64,000 bases of DNA. It comes from Frondihabitans sp. PAMC 28766. Lineage in GTDB: Bacteria; Actinomycetota; Actinomycetes; Actinomycetales; Microbacteriaceae. The DNA is taken from the NCBI RefSeq assembly GCF_001577365.1, contig NZ_CP014513.1:558001-622000 (forward strand), in the 5' to 3' direction. The notes beneath the pieces were generated by a model. It searched no databases and was not told the DNA's origin. It worked only from the letters and a program-made list of their open reading frames with translations. A program made the position numbers and the translations under genes. How positions within the stretch are numbered: position 1 is the stretch's first letter; each line of letters opens with the position of its first letter. Positions 16,116 to 25,799 of the stretch are shown here, piece after piece.

Positions 16116-17146
16116 GTGACCGACCGCATCCGCCAGCCCGCCACGCTCGTCGACGTGGCCGAGCGTGCCGGCGTCAGCCTGAAGACCGCCTCGCGCGCCG
16201 TCAACAACGAGCCGCACGTCGCCGAGGCCACCCGCCGGAAAGTGGCGCGCGCGGCCGACGAGCTGGGCTTCCAGCTCAACAGCATGGCGTCGCTCCTCAA
16301 GCGCGGCATCCGCTCGAACTTCATCGGTCTCGTCACCGGCGACCTCGCGAACCCCTTCTATTCGTCGCTGGCGAAAGGCGTCGAGCACGAGCTGCGCTCG
16401 AAGGGCCTGCAGCTGGTGGTCTCGTCGACCGACGAGAGTGCCGAGCGGGAGCGCGCCCTGGTCGACGAGATGGTCGCCCGGCAGGTGCGGGCCCTCATCG
16501 TCGTCTCGACCCTCGAGGCCTCCGACGCGCTCGTCTCGGCTCAGGAGCGCGGCATCCCGGTCGTCTTCGTCGACCGTCCGGCCGCCGACATCGAGGCCGA
16601 CAGCGTCGTGCTCGACAACCGCGCCGGCGCCCGCCAGGCCGTCGAGCACCTCGTCGCGCACGGTCACCGGCGCGTGGGTTTCGTCGGCGACTTCTCGCGG
16701 CTGCCGACGCACCAGCTTCGGCTGGACGGCTATCTCGAGGCCATGGCCGCCGCCGGAGTCACCGAGCTCGAAGCCCGCCAGTGGGTTCGCGAAGACCTGC
16801 ACGACGCCGCCGGCGCCCGTGGCGCCACGCTCGACCTGCTGGGCATCGCCGATGCGCCGACCGCGCTGTTCACCAGCAACAACCGGGTGACCATCGGGGC
16901 TCTGACCGCCTTCCGCGAGCGATCGCATCCTGCCCCGCCCTGGTCGGCTTCGACGACTTCGACCTCGCCGACGTGCTCGGTGTGACCGTCGTGTCGCACG
17001 ACCCCGTCGACATGGGCGCGCGCGCGGCCGCCCTCGCGTTGGAGGCCCTCGCCTCCCGGGCCCCGCGGGGAGACTCGCTCGTGCTGCCGGTCACGCTGAT
17101 CGAACGCGGCTCGGGCGAGTCGGCACCGGGCGTCGACTGGCGGTAG
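16116..17146 (+). CDS. LacI-family transcriptional regulator, interrupted by a frameshift
   Basis: The GTG at 16116 (AGGAGG upstream) starts a LacI repressor. The helix-turn-helix TLVDVAERAGVSLKTASRAV and hinge segment (LGFQLNSMASLLKRGIRSNF) are followed by a periplasmic-binding-protein-like sensor (IGLVTGDLANPFYSSLAKGV, VFVDRP, TALFTSNN). After TAFRERS the frame is lost in the C-run 16933-16936; the rest (ALVGFDDFDLADVLGVTVVS, ending at 17146) is in the next frame. One added C gives a normal 343-residue protein. LacI regulators usually control sugar uptake, but no sugar genes are adjacent. The break may be a sequencing error. Confidence 0.85.
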
Positions 17147-17223
17147 CCGGCAGCACCGGATCTGACATATCGGGTGGTGCGCCTCTCGTGCTCGGCGAGT
17201 CGTCGGCGCTAGGGTCGACAACC

Positions 17224-18210
17224 ATGGATCAGGACAACGCGGCCCGCGACGCCGAGCCCATCGTGCACATCGAGAACTTCCGCATGGACTTCGGCCGAAC
17301 CACCGTGATCCGCGACCTCTCGTTCGACATCCGGCGGGGCGAGACGTTCGGCTTCCTCGGCTCGAACGGGTCGGGCAAGACCACCACGATCCGCGCGCTG
17401 CTCGGGATCTATCAGCCGACGGCGGGCACACTGCACATCGACGGACGCCCCTTCAGCCCCGAGCACGGCTCTCGTCTCGGTTACCTGCCGGAGGAGCGCG
17501 GGCTGTACAAGAAGGAGTCGGTCATCGATGTGATGACCTACTTCGGCCGTCTCAAGGGCCTGACGAAAGCCTTCTCGCGGCAGTGGTCGCTGGCCTACCT
17601 CGAGCGGGTGTCGCTGGCCGACAAGGCGACGACCCGCCTCGACAAGCTCAGCGGCGGCCAGCAGCAGAAGGTGCAGCTCGGCGTCACGATCATGAACGAA
17701 CCGGAGCTGCTGATTCTCGATGAGCCCACCAAGGGCTTCGACCCCGTCAACCGCCGCCTGCTGATGGACATCATCGAAGATCAGAAGCGCCAGGGAGCCA
17801 CCGTGCTGATGGTGACGCACCAGATGGAGGAGGTCGAGCGGCTCTGCGATCGCGTGATCCTGCTCAAGAACGGCGGGGCCGAGGCGTACGGCACGATCCC
17901 CGAGGTGCAGGATCAGTTCGGGGGCACGATGATCCGCCTGCGCTACTCGGGCGAGGTGCCCTCGTCGCCGCACTACGAGGTCACGACTCGCGAGCGCAAC
18001 TACGCCGAGCTGACCGTCACCGACGGGGCCGACGAAGCCGTGATCCTGCGCGATCTCGTCGAGAAGGGGGTCGCCGTTCGCGGCTTCGAGACCTCGAAGC
18101 TGAGCCTCGACGACATCTTCCTCCGCGTCTACGGCGACGAGAACGCACCAGGCGCAGACGGCACGGTCGCGCGGCCGGTCACCGAGACGGCGAAGGCGGG
18201 TGCCCGCTGA
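17224..18210 (+). CDS. ABC transporter ATP-binding protein (NatA-like)
   Basis: A 328-residue ATPase subunit of an ABC-2 exporter. Walker A is GFLGSNGSGKTTTIRALLGI. The Q-loop region is GYLPEERGLYKKESV, the signature is KLSGGQQQKVQLG, Walker B is LLILDEPTKGFDPVNRRLLM and the switch His is in VMVTHQMEEVERLCD-type sequence. A C-terminal DUF4162-like domain (residues 235-310) follows, as in NatA and related efflux ATPases. The ATG at 17224 puts the first beta strand at the right distance from the N terminus. It overlaps the permease gene by one base (TGATG). The exported substrate is unknown; Na+ or a drug are family precedents. Confidence 0.9.
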   Translation: MDQDNAARDAEPIVHIENFRMDFGRTTVIRDLSFDIRRGETFGFLGSNGSGKTTTIRALLGIYQPTAGTLHIDGRPFSPEHGSRLGYLPEERGLYKKESVIDVMTYFGRLKGLTKAFSRQWSLAYLERVSLADKATTRLDKLSGGQQQKVQLGVTIMNEPELLILDEPTKGFDPVNRRLLMDIIEDQKRQGATVLMVTHQMEEVERLCDRVILLKNGGAEAYGTIPEVQDQFGGTMIRLRYSGEVPSSPHYEVTTRERNYAELTVTDGADEAVILRDLVEKGVAVRGFETSKLSLDDIFLRVYGDENAPGADGTVARPVTETAKAGAR

Positions 18211-19471
18211 TGGCCCGCTACAACCTCCGCACCGTCGTCTCGTTCGAGATCACCCGCACGCTGACCAAGCGCCGGTTCTGGATCGCCACGCTCATCGTGC
18301 CGGTCATCATCGGCATCGTCGTCGCCCTGATCGTCGCGTCGAACTCGTCGACCGACTCGAGCGTCAGCGCCCAGAAGGACGCGAAGTTCTCGTTCACCTA
18401 CACCGACGCCTCCGGGCTGATCGACCCGGCGATCGTCAAGACGGTCGGCGGCGCCCCGCGCCCTCGCCTGAAAGCGCGATCGCCGACGTGAAGGCCGGCA
18501 GACTCGACGCCTACTTCGACTACCCCGTGGACCCCGCGAAGCAGGCCACGAAGGTGTACGGCATCGACAAGGGGATCTTCGACAACGGCAAGTACTCGTC
18601 GGTCGCCAGTGAGATCCTCAAGGCGAGCGCCCAGGCGAAGGTCGGCGACGCCAAGCTGACGACGCTCGTGCAGGGCGGGGCCCCGGTGGATGCGACCACC
18701 TACAACTCGAGCGGGCACGTGGCCGGCGGCATCGGGAGTGTGATCCCACCGCTGCTCTTCCTCGCGATCTTCTACGTCGTGATCCTGCTGCTCGGCAACC
18801 AGATGCTGACCTCCACACTCGAAGAGAAGGAGAACCGCGTCACCGAGATGATCCTGACCACCCTCAACCCGACGACCCTCATCGTCGGCAAGGTGATCTC
18901 GCTCTTCATCGTCGGCATCGTGCAGATGCTGGTGTTCGCGCTGCCGGTCGTGATCGGCTACCTGTTCTTCCGGTCGTCGCTCAACCTGCCGTCTCTCGAT
19001 CTCGCGCACCTGCAGCTCGACCCGTGGCAGATGATCGTCGGGGCGCTGCTCTTGATCGGCGGGTTCACGCTCTTCACCGGCACCCTGGTCGCCGTCGGCG
19101 CGATCATGCCGACGGCGAAGGAGGCCGGGCAGATCTTCGGCGTGATGATGGCGCTGATCTTCGTGCCGTTCTACGGCGTCTCGCTCATCGTCTCCGACCC
19201 GTCGGCGCCGATTGTGCAGGTGTTCACGTTCTTCCCGTATTCGGCCCCGGTCACCGCCATGCTGCGGAACGGCCTGCACACCCTCGACCCGGTCTCGGCC
19301 GTGGTCGTGATCGTCGAGCAGTTCGTGCTCGGCGCCATCGTGCTGCAGCTGGCGGTGAGGCTCTTCCGCTACGGCTCGATCGAATACTCCAAGAAGGTCT
19401 CGCTGCGCACAGTGCTGCCCACGCGCGCCCACGACGCCGCCACCCCGACCTCAGGGGCTGCGTCACGGTGA
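18210..19471 (+). CDS. ABC-2 type permease (NatB-like), interrupted by a frameshift
   Basis: The membrane subunit partnered with the preceding ATPase. It begins with a cytoplasmic segment and one transmembrane helix (FWIATLIVPVIIGIVVALIV), then a large extracytoplasmic domain. Five to six C-terminal helices include LEEKENRVTEMILTTLNPTT, the NatB/YhaP signature before the helical bundle. Reading frame is lost at the C-run 18461-18463, inside the external domain; SPESAIADVKAGRLDAYFDY continues in the next frame. Adding one C restores 420 residues, the family length. The start overlaps the ATPase stop. Confidence 0.86.
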
Positions 19472-19507
19472 TTCAGGCCGCGCTCCCAAGCGGCCGCCGG
19501 CCTGCCG

Positions 19508-19606
19508 CTTCGATAATTCAGGGCGCTCGCGGTGGGGCCGCTCGCTCACCGAGCCCCCGCGGCACCCGCGCGCGAGCGTCGACGAGAGGGGCCTGAATTG
19601 TCGAAA
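19508..19606. repeat. Dispersed palindromic element, family A, copy 3
   Basis: A diverged copy with arms CTTCGATAATTCAGGGC (19508) and GGGGCCTGAATTGTCGAAAG (19587-19606). A partial extra arm, ATTCAGGCCGCGCTCCCAAG, precedes it at about 19471 and resembles the inside of copy 1. The right arm contains the TTG start codon of the DUF6314 gene. It sits between the permease and DUF6314 genes. Confidence 0.75.
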
Positions 19607-20029
19607 GCAGAATCACTCGACCCGACGGCGCTCGTCGGGCAGTGGACGTTCGATCGCACCGTCGACGACCGCCGCGAGGGCCGCACGGTCGAGGCCCGCG
19701 GCACCGCGGACTTCGTCGCGACCGATGCCGGCCGAATCGACTGGCACGAGGAGGGCACCCTCCTCCTCGAGGCCGGCCCGGTCAGGATCGCGGTGCACCG
19801 TGTGCTGAGGCGCGAGCCGTCCGGCTCCTGGGCCGTCGACTTCGCCGACGGGCGCCCCTTCCACCCCTGGCTGCCGGGCGAGGAGGTCTCGCACGATTGC
19901 CCTCCCGACGACTACCGAGGCCGGATCGACGGCACGGACGCGGGCGTCCAGACGAGCTGGACGATGCGCTGGACGTCCGTCGGGCCCGAGAAGGACTACA
20001 CGATCGACACCGCCTACCGGCGCCTGTAA
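19598..20029 (+). CDS. DUF6314 family protein
   Basis: A 143-residue cytoplasmic protein of unknown function. It reads as a small beta-barrel-like domain: LVGQWTFDRTVDDRREGRTV, GTADFVATDAGRIDWHEEGT, IAVHRVLRRE, WAVDFADGRPFHPWLPGEEV, then SHDCPPDDYRGRID and WTMRWTSVGPEKDYTIDTAY. This is the usual DUF6314 pattern in actinobacteria, ending with the conserved YRRL-type tail. The start is probably the TTG at 19598, which lies in the right arm of a palindromic element; an ATG at 19532 would add an Ala/Arg-rich stretch made of repeat sequence. It is followed ten bases later by an acetyltransferase gene and is likely co-transcribed with it. Confidence 0.78.
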   Translation: MSKAESLDPTALVGQWTFDRTVDDRREGRTVEARGTADFVATDAGRIDWHEEGTLLLEAGPVRIAVHRVLRREPSGSWAVDFADGRPFHPWLPGEEVSHDCPPDDYRGRIDGTDAGVQTSWTMRWTSVGPEKDYTIDTAYRRL

Positions 20030-20039
20030 CCTCGCCCGC

Positions 20040-20525
20040 ATGCACCTCCGGCCGTACACCCCCGCCGACGCATCGCCGACGCACGATGTGTTCCGGCGCG
20101 CGATCCGCGGCACGGCGGCGGCCGATTACACCCCCGAGCAGGTCGAGGCCTGGGCCACGGTCGCCGACCACGACCCGCGCGAATGGGCGCGGCGCCGCGC
20201 TGCAGCGAGCACGGTGGTCGCCGTCGACGAGGGCCGAGTCGTGGGCTTCAGCGACACCGATGCCGGCGGCTACATCGACATGATGTTCGTCGACCCGTCG
20301 GCCGGCGGGCAGGGCGTGGGGCGCGCTCTGCTCGAGGCCGTGACCGACGCGGCAGCCCGCGCCGGGGCGACCGAGCAGACGACCCACGCGAGCGTCACCG
20401 CACGCCCCTTCTTCGAGCACTTCGGCTTCGTCTTCGTGGCGGAGTTGCATCCGCGCCCGCGCGGCGTCCCCCTAGCGAGCTCTCTCCTCCGCCGCCCCCT
20501 CCTGTGCCCCAGCGCCCCGGCCTGA
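20040..20525 (+). CDS. GNAT family N-acetyltransferase
   Basis: A 161-residue acetyltransferase predicted to move an acetyl group from acetyl-CoA to an amine. The fold begins MHLRPYTPADASPTHDVFRR. Motif A is IDMMFVDPSAGGQGVGRALL, with the Q/G-x-x-G-x-G/A pyrophosphate loop. Motif B-like HASVTARPFFEHFGFVFVAE follows, and the C terminus retains HPRPRGVPLASSLLRRPL, typical of this subgroup. The ATG at 20040 is ten bases after the DUF6314 stop. The acceptor substrate is unknown. A hairpin terminator follows. Confidence 0.87.
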   Translation: MHLRPYTPADASPTHDVFRRAIRGTAAADYTPEQVEAWATVADHDPREWARRRAAASTVVAVDEGRVVGFSDTDAGGYIDMMFVDPSAGGQGVGRALLEAVTDAAARAGATEQTTHASVTARPFFEHFGFVFVAELHPRPRGVPLASSLLRRPLLCPSAPA

Positions 20526-20531
20526 ATCTCC

Positions 20532-20566
20532 AACCGGACACATTCCCGCCCGTTTTCTGTCCGGTT
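20532..20566. terminator. Hairpin terminator after the acetyltransferase gene
   Basis: Arms AACCGGACA (20532-20540) and TGTCCGGTT (20558-20566) flank a 17-base loop with a T-run. It lies between the convergent acetyltransferase (stop 20525) and membrane-protein gene (stop 20582), so it may serve both. Confidence 0.6.
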
Positions 20567-20581
20567 CGAGGTTCACGACTC

Positions 20582-21118
20582 CTAGCCGTCAAGAGTCGCG
20601 AGGAGGCTACTGGTCGCCGCAGCGCGCCGCTGGGCCGTGACCAGCATCCCGGCCCCGAGAAGGGCGAAATAGACAGCGAATGCGTTCCAGAGCAGAGTCT
20701 GATCGCCGATCGCCGCGAGCGTGATGCTGAGCCCGACGAGCACCACGAACCACCCCGCCGTGAAGCCGATGCTCGTGCGCAGGGATCGCCGCAGCCGAAC
20801 GAGCTGCGGCCGCCACTCCTCGGCCGGCAACGCGTCCGTCAACCGGCCGGCACGGACGGCGCCGAGCAGGTCGCGCCTCACGGCGCGCACTTCGTCACGG
20901 CGTCGGCGCCTCGTGATTACGATCACGAAGGTCACGTAGAACACGCCGCTGATGACGTATGCGACAGCATCGTGACTTCGCAGTCGGCCGCCGTCCAACA
21001 ACGCGGCCACGACGAGCACCGTCGGGACGAAGACGCCGTAGAGCAGAAGACCCTCGGCGAGAACGCCGCGGGCCCTGCGGCGCCGGGCAGCGTCGCCGAC
21101 CGCGAGCGGCGGCGTCAC
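20582..21118 (-). CDS. Small membrane protein, paralogue of its upstream neighbour
   Basis: A 178-residue protein of unknown function. It has two N-terminal helices (EGLLLYGVFVPTVLVVAALL; AVAYVISGVFYVTFVIVITR). A cytoplasmic basic loop follows (RRDLLGAVRAGRLTDALPAE, then EWRPQLVRLRRSL), and two C-terminal helices. The same layout, including the AVRxGxLPxxADxxxWxPEL-like stretch, occurs in the adjacent gene at 21115, so the two are tandem paralogues. Their ATG/TGA overlap by four bases (21115-21118) implies one transcript. No transport or enzymatic motif is visible. Confidence 0.75.
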   Translation of the reverse strand: MTPPLAVGDAARRRRARGVLAEGLLLYGVFVPTVLVVAALLDGGRLRSHDAVAYVISGVFYVTFVIVITRRRRRDEVRAVRRDLLGAVRAGRLTDALPAEEWRPQLVRLRRSLRTSIGFTAGWFVVLVGLSITLAAIGDQTLLWNAFAVYFALLGAGMLVTAQRRAAATSSLLATLDG

Positions 21119-21725
21119 CGGGGCGGGCGCGGGAACCCGGCCGACGTGAAGTGCCCCGGATCCGTGCCGCTCGGTGCGTCGAGCTGCTCGCGCAGCGAGC
21201 GCACCCGACCGAGGTAGCGACGGGACGAGACGAAGCCGAACACTCCGAGAGCGACGCAGAGGGCGATGAACAGGAGCACGAGCGGCAGGGAGAGCCCGAC
21301 GGCAAGCCCGACGAGAGCGAGCACCACGAACCCCCGAAGACGATCGGATTGGAGATCCGGGCCCGGGCGAGCGACCGCTCCCGGCGCTCGAGCTCAGGGG
21401 CCCACACGTTCGCGTCGGCGCCGGCCGGCAGGTTGCCGGTCCGCATGGCCGTGTTCATCTCGGCGAACTGGGCGGCACCACCTGCGCGACGACGGCGCCA
21501 CGCGAAGATCGCGGTGATGGCCCCGGCGACGACGAGGCCGCCGACCACGTAGACGACGAGGTCGGCAGCAGTCATACCGCCCTGATCGGAGCTGCGGAAG
21601 AGGAGCTGCAATCCCGTCCAGAAGACGAAGACGATCACGTAGAGGATGGGCAGGGGCAGGTTGTCACGCCACTTGCTGAAGCCGTTCACGGGGTTCCTGT
21701 CCGTCGCGCTGCCAACCGGTGCCAT
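21115..21725 (-). CDS. Small membrane protein, first of a tandem paralogous pair, frameshifted
   Basis: Unknown function. The reading frame starts at 21725 (MAPVGSATDRNPVNG), with helices at LPILYVIVFVFWTGLQLLF and AADLVVYVVGGLVVAGAITA. The cytoplasmic segment AEMNTAMRTGNLPAGADANV then leads to ELERRERSLARARISNPIVF. At the G-run 21333-21337 the frame breaks; the two last helices (VVLALVGLAVGLSLPLVLLF) and the tail to 21115 are in the next frame. One extra G restores a 203-residue protein like its neighbour. The break may be a sequencing error. Confidence 0.72.
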
Positions 21726-21770
21726 GGACGCTACGCGCGCGACCGCACACCCGACGGGCGAAAGAGGGGG

Positions 21771-23006
21771 TTAAAGCGCGACCGGCGCCTTCTCCTCGAT
21801 CCCCCACGGCGACCCGTAGCCCTCCGGCGCCGCGCCGCCCAGAAGCGACAGGAAGGGACCGGCCGGGAAGGCCTCCGGCCCGAGCACACCGGCACCCGTC
21901 CACACGCCGGTGGCCAGCAGCTCGAGCGCGATCACGGGGTTGATCGCGGTCTGCCAGACGACGGCCTGCGACGAGTACTCGGCCATCGTCTGCTCGTTGT
22001 CAACCACGTGATAGAGGTACGTCGAGCGCGGCTGCCCGTCTTTGCCCGTCCCCGTCACCCAGAGGCCGGCGCAGGTCTTGCCGCTCATCCGGTCGCCGAG
22101 GGTCGCAGGATCCGGCAGCGCGGCCGCCACCACGTCCCGAGGCGACACGAGCTGCCCTTTGACGTTCAGGGGTGCGGTCGAGTCCAGCCCCAGCATGTGC
22201 AGCGTCTTCAGCACTTCGATGAACTCGTTGCCGAGGCCGTACTTGAAGGTGACCCGTTTCGCCTTGGTCCAGCGCGGCATCAGCAGCACCTCCTCGTGCT
22301 CGACGTTGACGCACTCGACCGGGCCGATGCCTTCGGGGAAGTCGAATACTTCGGGCTCGGAGAACGGTGCTGTGGTGTACCAGCCCTTGCCCTCTTCGAA
22401 GACGACGGGCGGGTTGAGACACTCCTCGATGGTGGTCCAGATCGAGAACGAGGGGGCGAAGTCGTAGCCCGCGACGACGAGGTTCGCGCCGTCGCGCACG
22501 CCGAGCTCGTCGATCTCGCTGAAGAGCTCGTCTTCGGCGTACCGCGCGAAGACGTCGGAGAGACCGGGCTCGACGCCGATGCCGACGAGAGCCAGCCGCC
22601 CGGCGTCCTCCCACTTCGACGCGGCCGCGAACTGCTCGTCGCCGAGCTTCACGCCGGTGAGCTCGTGCGGCGAGGTCGGGTGCGGGTGCGAGAGACTCAT
22701 GGCCATGTCGAGGTAGGTTGCTCCCCCGGCGAAGGCGCCCTCGAAGATCGGCATGACGAAACGCGGGTCGACGGCGTTCAGCACGTGCGTGATCTCGTGC
22801 TCGCGGATCAGCGCGGCGACCGAGTCGGCCGACGAGGCGTCGACCTGGGCCGCGACGAGTCGAGGGTCGCCGACGGCCTCCACGAGAGCGGCAGGCCGCG
22901 CGGGGTCGTAGTCGGCGACGACGAGCGAGTCGAAGAACGTTCGGCGCGCGGCGATGCGCACGGCGGCGGAGCCGACGCCGCCGGCGCCGATGATGAGGAT
23001 CTTCAT
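21771..23006 (-). CDS. Saccharopine dehydrogenase family protein
   Basis: A 411-residue NAD(P)-dependent enzyme. The dinucleotide loop is KILIIGAGGVGSAAVRIAAR. DASSADSVAALIREHEITHV and VLNAVDPRFVMPIFEGAFAG follow, as in saccharopine dehydrogenase and carboxynorspermidine synthase relatives. ATYLDMAMSLSHPHP and GIGVEPGLSDVFARY occupy the substrate-loop positions. In this family the enzyme oxidises or forms a secondary amine between an amino acid or polyamine and an oxo acid. It lies nine bases downstream of an APC amino-acid permease and belongs to the same operon, so the pair probably takes up and degrades an amino acid or polyamine. The substrate is not determined. Confidence 0.86.
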   Translation of the reverse strand: MKILIIGAGGVGSAAVRIAARRTFFDSLVVADYDPARPAALVEAVGDPRLVAAQVDASSADSVAALIREHEITHVLNAVDPRFVMPIFEGAFAGGATYLDMAMSLSHPHPTSPHELTGVKLGDEQFAAASKWEDAGRLALVGIGVEPGLSDVFARYAEDELFSEIDELGVRDGANLVVAGYDFAPSFSIWTTIEECLNPPVVFEEGKGWYTTAPFSEPEVFDFPEGIGPVECVNVEHEEVLLMPRWTKAKRVTFKYGLGNEFIEVLKTLHMLGLDSTAPLNVKGQLVSPRDVVAAALPDPATLGDRMSGKTCAGLWVTGTGKDGQPRSTYLYHVVDNEQTMAEYSSQAVVWQTAINPVIALELLATGVWTGAGVLGPEAFPAGPFLSLLGGAAPEGYGSPWGIEEKAPVAL

Positions 23007-23014
23007 GCGAGGAG

Positions 23015-24793
23015 CTACTTACTGTCGGGGGAGTTGCTGGGAGTGGTGGGTGTCTCGGTCGTGTCCGCTGCCGGCCCGGTGTGCCGGTCACCGCGGATCC
23101 TCTTGCCGGTCTCGGCGTTGATCGCGATGGCGCCGGTCGGCAGGTTCGAGAGGTCGGGCGAAACGACGGTGGGGAAGTAGCCCGAATCGGGCAGGCCGAA
23201 CTGCGCGTTCACACCTTCGCCGGGCGCGAGCACGAAGTCGTCCTGCCGCTTGACGAGGGTCTGGCCGCGGAAGAAGTCCGGCTTGACGATGCGCCAGACG
23301 ATCATCAGCACGACGCCGATCAGGAGGCCCCCGATGCCCACGACCGCCTCGGCCCCGACACCGAAGATGGTGACGTTCTTGCCCTTGTCGTCGGTGAGCC
23401 AGTCGGGGGCGGCGAAGGCGTAGACGCCGTAGACGAAGACGGCGAGCAGCATGATGCCGCCGATGAGCGGGAAGAAGAAGCGCATCACGAGGTTCCGCGC
23501 ACCGCTCACAAAGGCCGTCCGGCGGTAGTACCAGACGCACGCGAAGCCGGTCATGCCGTAATAGAACGCGATCATCAGACCGATCGAGCCGATCAGGGCG
23601 TTGAGCAGGTTGACGCTGATCGCCGTGAAGACGAGGTAGAACACGCACGAGATCGCACCCATGCCGACGGTCGACCAGGTCGGGGTGAGGTACTTCGGGT
23701 GGATCCGGGCGAAGCGCTCGGGGATGGCCTTGTAGACAGCCATCGAGAGCGAGGTGCGCGCGGTCGGCAGGATCGTCGTCTGCGTCGACGCCGAGGCGGA
23801 CGTCAGGATGGAGAAGCCGAGCGCGGCCATCAGGATGCTGCCCACCACACCGCCGCCGAACAGTGTCGGCCCGATCGACGAGAACACGTCGTTCGCGTTG
23901 TTGAGGTTCGAGAGGCCGATGCCCTTGTCGCCGACCCCGGCGAACGCGATCGTCGCGACGGCCACGAGCGCGTAGGTGACGAGCAGCAGCACGGTCGAGA
24001 TGACGGCGGCGCGACCGGGGGTCTTCTCCGGGTCCTTCGTCTCCTCGTTGACCGAGACCGCGGTGTCCCAGCCCCAGTAGATGAAGATCGCGGTCAGCAT
24101 CGCAGGGGCGATGGTCTGGAAGCCGAGCGGGAAGGGGTTCAGCCACGACAGCGACGGCATCAGCGAGTACGACTCGGCGTGGCCGCCGTAGACGCGAACG
24201 AGCGCGAAGACGGCGAAGAAGATCAGGATCACGACTTCGAACGCGAGCAGGACGTACTGCAGCCGCGCGGAGATCTCGATGCCGCGATAGCAGATCCACG
24301 TCATCAGCACGATCCAGGCGAGACCGGCGACCGTCGACCAGAGAGTGCTGCTCGCCAGCGCGGCGACCCCGGGCAGGCCGAAGCTGCCCACGAAGGTGAA
24401 CGAATACGATCCTGCGATCGAGGCCAGGTTCGCCATGACGATGACGTCGGCGGCGATGATGCCCCAGCCGCCCATCCACCCGGTCATGGGGCCGAAGGCC
24501 CGCGACGCCCAGGTGAACGTGGTGCCGCAGTCGGCCTCGGCCTTGTTGAGCTCTTGGTAGGCGACCGCGATCAGGTACATCGGGATGAAGGCCAGCAGGA
24601 TGATGCCCGGGGCGCGCACACCGGCGATCGTCGCGCCGCCGACCACGATGAAGCCGAGGCTGGCTGCGAGGCTGTACGCCGGGGCCGTCGAAGCGACACC
24701 GACGACCACGCTCGAGATGAGGCCGAGCGAGCCGCCCTTCAGGCCCTTCGTGTCGACGGACTGGGTCGACGTGGTCGTGGTGGTTGCGGTCAT
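23015..24793 (-). CDS. APC superfamily amino acid/polyamine permease
   Basis: A 592-residue permease with about twelve to fourteen membrane helices. The APC pattern begins LGLISSVVVGVASTAPAYSL near residue 28, continues ADCGTTFTWASRAFGPMTGW (the TM3 consensus), and has IFIYWGWDTAVSVNEETKDP, the usual TM6 substrate and cation region. A long hydrophilic C-terminal tail (last ~90 residues) is unusual. The ATG at 24793 is chosen over 24805 because GGAGG lies at the right distance. It is upstream of the saccharopine-dehydrogenase-like gene, and the TetR gene lies 172 bases further upstream on the same strand. Confidence 0.88.
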   Translation of the reverse strand: MTATTTTTSTQSVDTKGLKGGSLGLISSVVVGVASTAPAYSLAASLGFIVVGGATIAGVRAPGIILLAFIPMYLIAVAYQELNKAEADCGTTFTWASRAFGPMTGWMGGWGIIAADVIVMANLASIAGSYSFTFVGSFGLPGVAALASSTLWSTVAGLAWIVLMTWICYRGIEISARLQYVLLAFEVVILIFFAVFALVRVYGGHAESYSLMPSLSWLNPFPLGFQTIAPAMLTAIFIYWGWDTAVSVNEETKDPEKTPGRAAVISTVLLLVTYALVAVATIAFAGVGDKGIGLSNLNNANDVFSSIGPTLFGGGVVGSILMAALGFSILTSASASTQTTILPTARTSLSMAVYKAIPERFARIHPKYLTPTWSTVGMGAISCVFYLVFTAISVNLLNALIGSIGLMIAFYYGMTGFACVWYYRRTAFVSGARNLVMRFFFPLIGGIMLLAVFVYGVYAFAAPDWLTDDKGKNVTIFGVGAEAVVGIGGLLIGVVLMIVWRIVKPDFFRGQTLVKRQDDFVLAPGEGVNAQFGLPDSGYFPTVVSPDLSNLPTGAIAINAETGKRIRGDRHTGPAADTTETPTTPSNSPDSK

Positions 24794-24965
24794 TGCGGCC
24801 TCCATCGGTGCGGGGAACAGCGAGTGGGTTGTGCGCGCCGACCGTTGCAGGCGGTGACGCGGTTGCCCTACCCAAGCGGACTGGCCCGAAGGCCGTCAAT
24901 GCCGTTCCGGCTCGGCGCAGCATCAAGCCGGGCCGTTCTGGCAGCAGCGTTTACGAGCACCGCGC

Positions 24966-25571
24966 TCAGAGCGAGCCGGCCACCAACCCGAGGGAATGCT
25001 CGAGGGTGCGCCGCAGCAGGTGCAAGTGCTCGGCGACCGAGCGGTAGCCGACGAGTCGGTAGGCCGTGGTCGAGTCGATGAGGGCCAGAAACTGCATCGC
25101 GACGAGCTCCGGGTCGACCTCGGCGAACTGCCCGGAGGTGACACCGTCGGCGACGAGACCGGTGAAGAGGGCGTTCCAGCCGACCATGCCGTCGCGTGCC
25201 GCCCGCGCAAGCGGGGCGTTGTGACGGCCGAGGCTCCAGGCATCGGCCCAGATCGAGTTGAAGTTGTCGTGGCTCTCGTCGAGCAGGCCCTCGATGATGG
25301 CCCGCATGCCGTCGAGCGGCGAGGGCGCCGTCGCCAGCTCGCGGGTGGTCTCGGCGAGCTCGTCGGCCGCGAGTTCTTCGAACGTCCGGGCGATCAGCGC
25401 GCCCATGGAGGGCTCGACCTCGGCGATCAGCCCCGGCGCTACGCTCAGGGTCGACGTGAGCCGCCGGAGGGTGATCCCCGCGAGACCGTAGGTCACCGCG
25501 ATGCGGCGTGCGGCGGCATCGATCGCGGCGCTGCGCGAATCGGAGGCGCCGCCCAGGGGGCTCGTGGTCAT
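24966..25571 (-). CDS. TetR family transcriptional regulator
   Basis: A 201-residue regulator. The N-terminal helix-turn-helix spans residues 15-60 (AIDAAARRIAVTYGLAGITL, then RRLTSTLSVAPGLIAEVEPS), with a divergent recognition helix, followed by a helical ligand-binding domain (WADAWSLGRHNAPLARAARD). The gene is co-directional with and just upstream of the APC permease, so control of that operon is likely. Its start at 25571 has TACACT seven bases upstream and no clear ribosome binding site, which suggests a leaderless or short-leader message. Ligand unknown. Confidence 0.85.
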   Translation of the reverse strand: MTTSPLGGASDSRSAAIDAAARRIAVTYGLAGITLRRLTSTLSVAPGLIAEVEPSMGALIARTFEELAADELAETTRELATAPSPLDGMRAIIEGLLDESHDNFNSIWADAWSLGRHNAPLARAARDGMVGWNALFTGLVADGVTSGQFAEVDPELVAMQFLALIDSTTAYRLVGYRSVAEHLHLLRRTLEHSLGLVAGSL

Positions 25572-25799
25572 GCCCCCAGTGTATTTTGCCGACGAACCCT
25601 CATGGAGTCAGGCCCGCCCCCACTTCGCGGCACCGGGCTGCCCCAGTTGAAGGGGGGTCGTAGTACTCCCCGCTCGAGAAGTTGTCGACGGAGTCGTTTC
25701 CGCGGTCGGCGGTGCGCCAACAAACACCGCGCGTCGCCGTGGAATCAATCACCTGCACTTCTGGTTGAGTTCTATACACACGCATAGAAAGGTGATCCG

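Noticed and set aside
23081..25081. Long plus-strand frame (666 codons) opposite the APC permease
   Set aside because: Highly charged repetitive composition typical of antisense frames in GC-rich DNA; the minus-strand permease is well supported.
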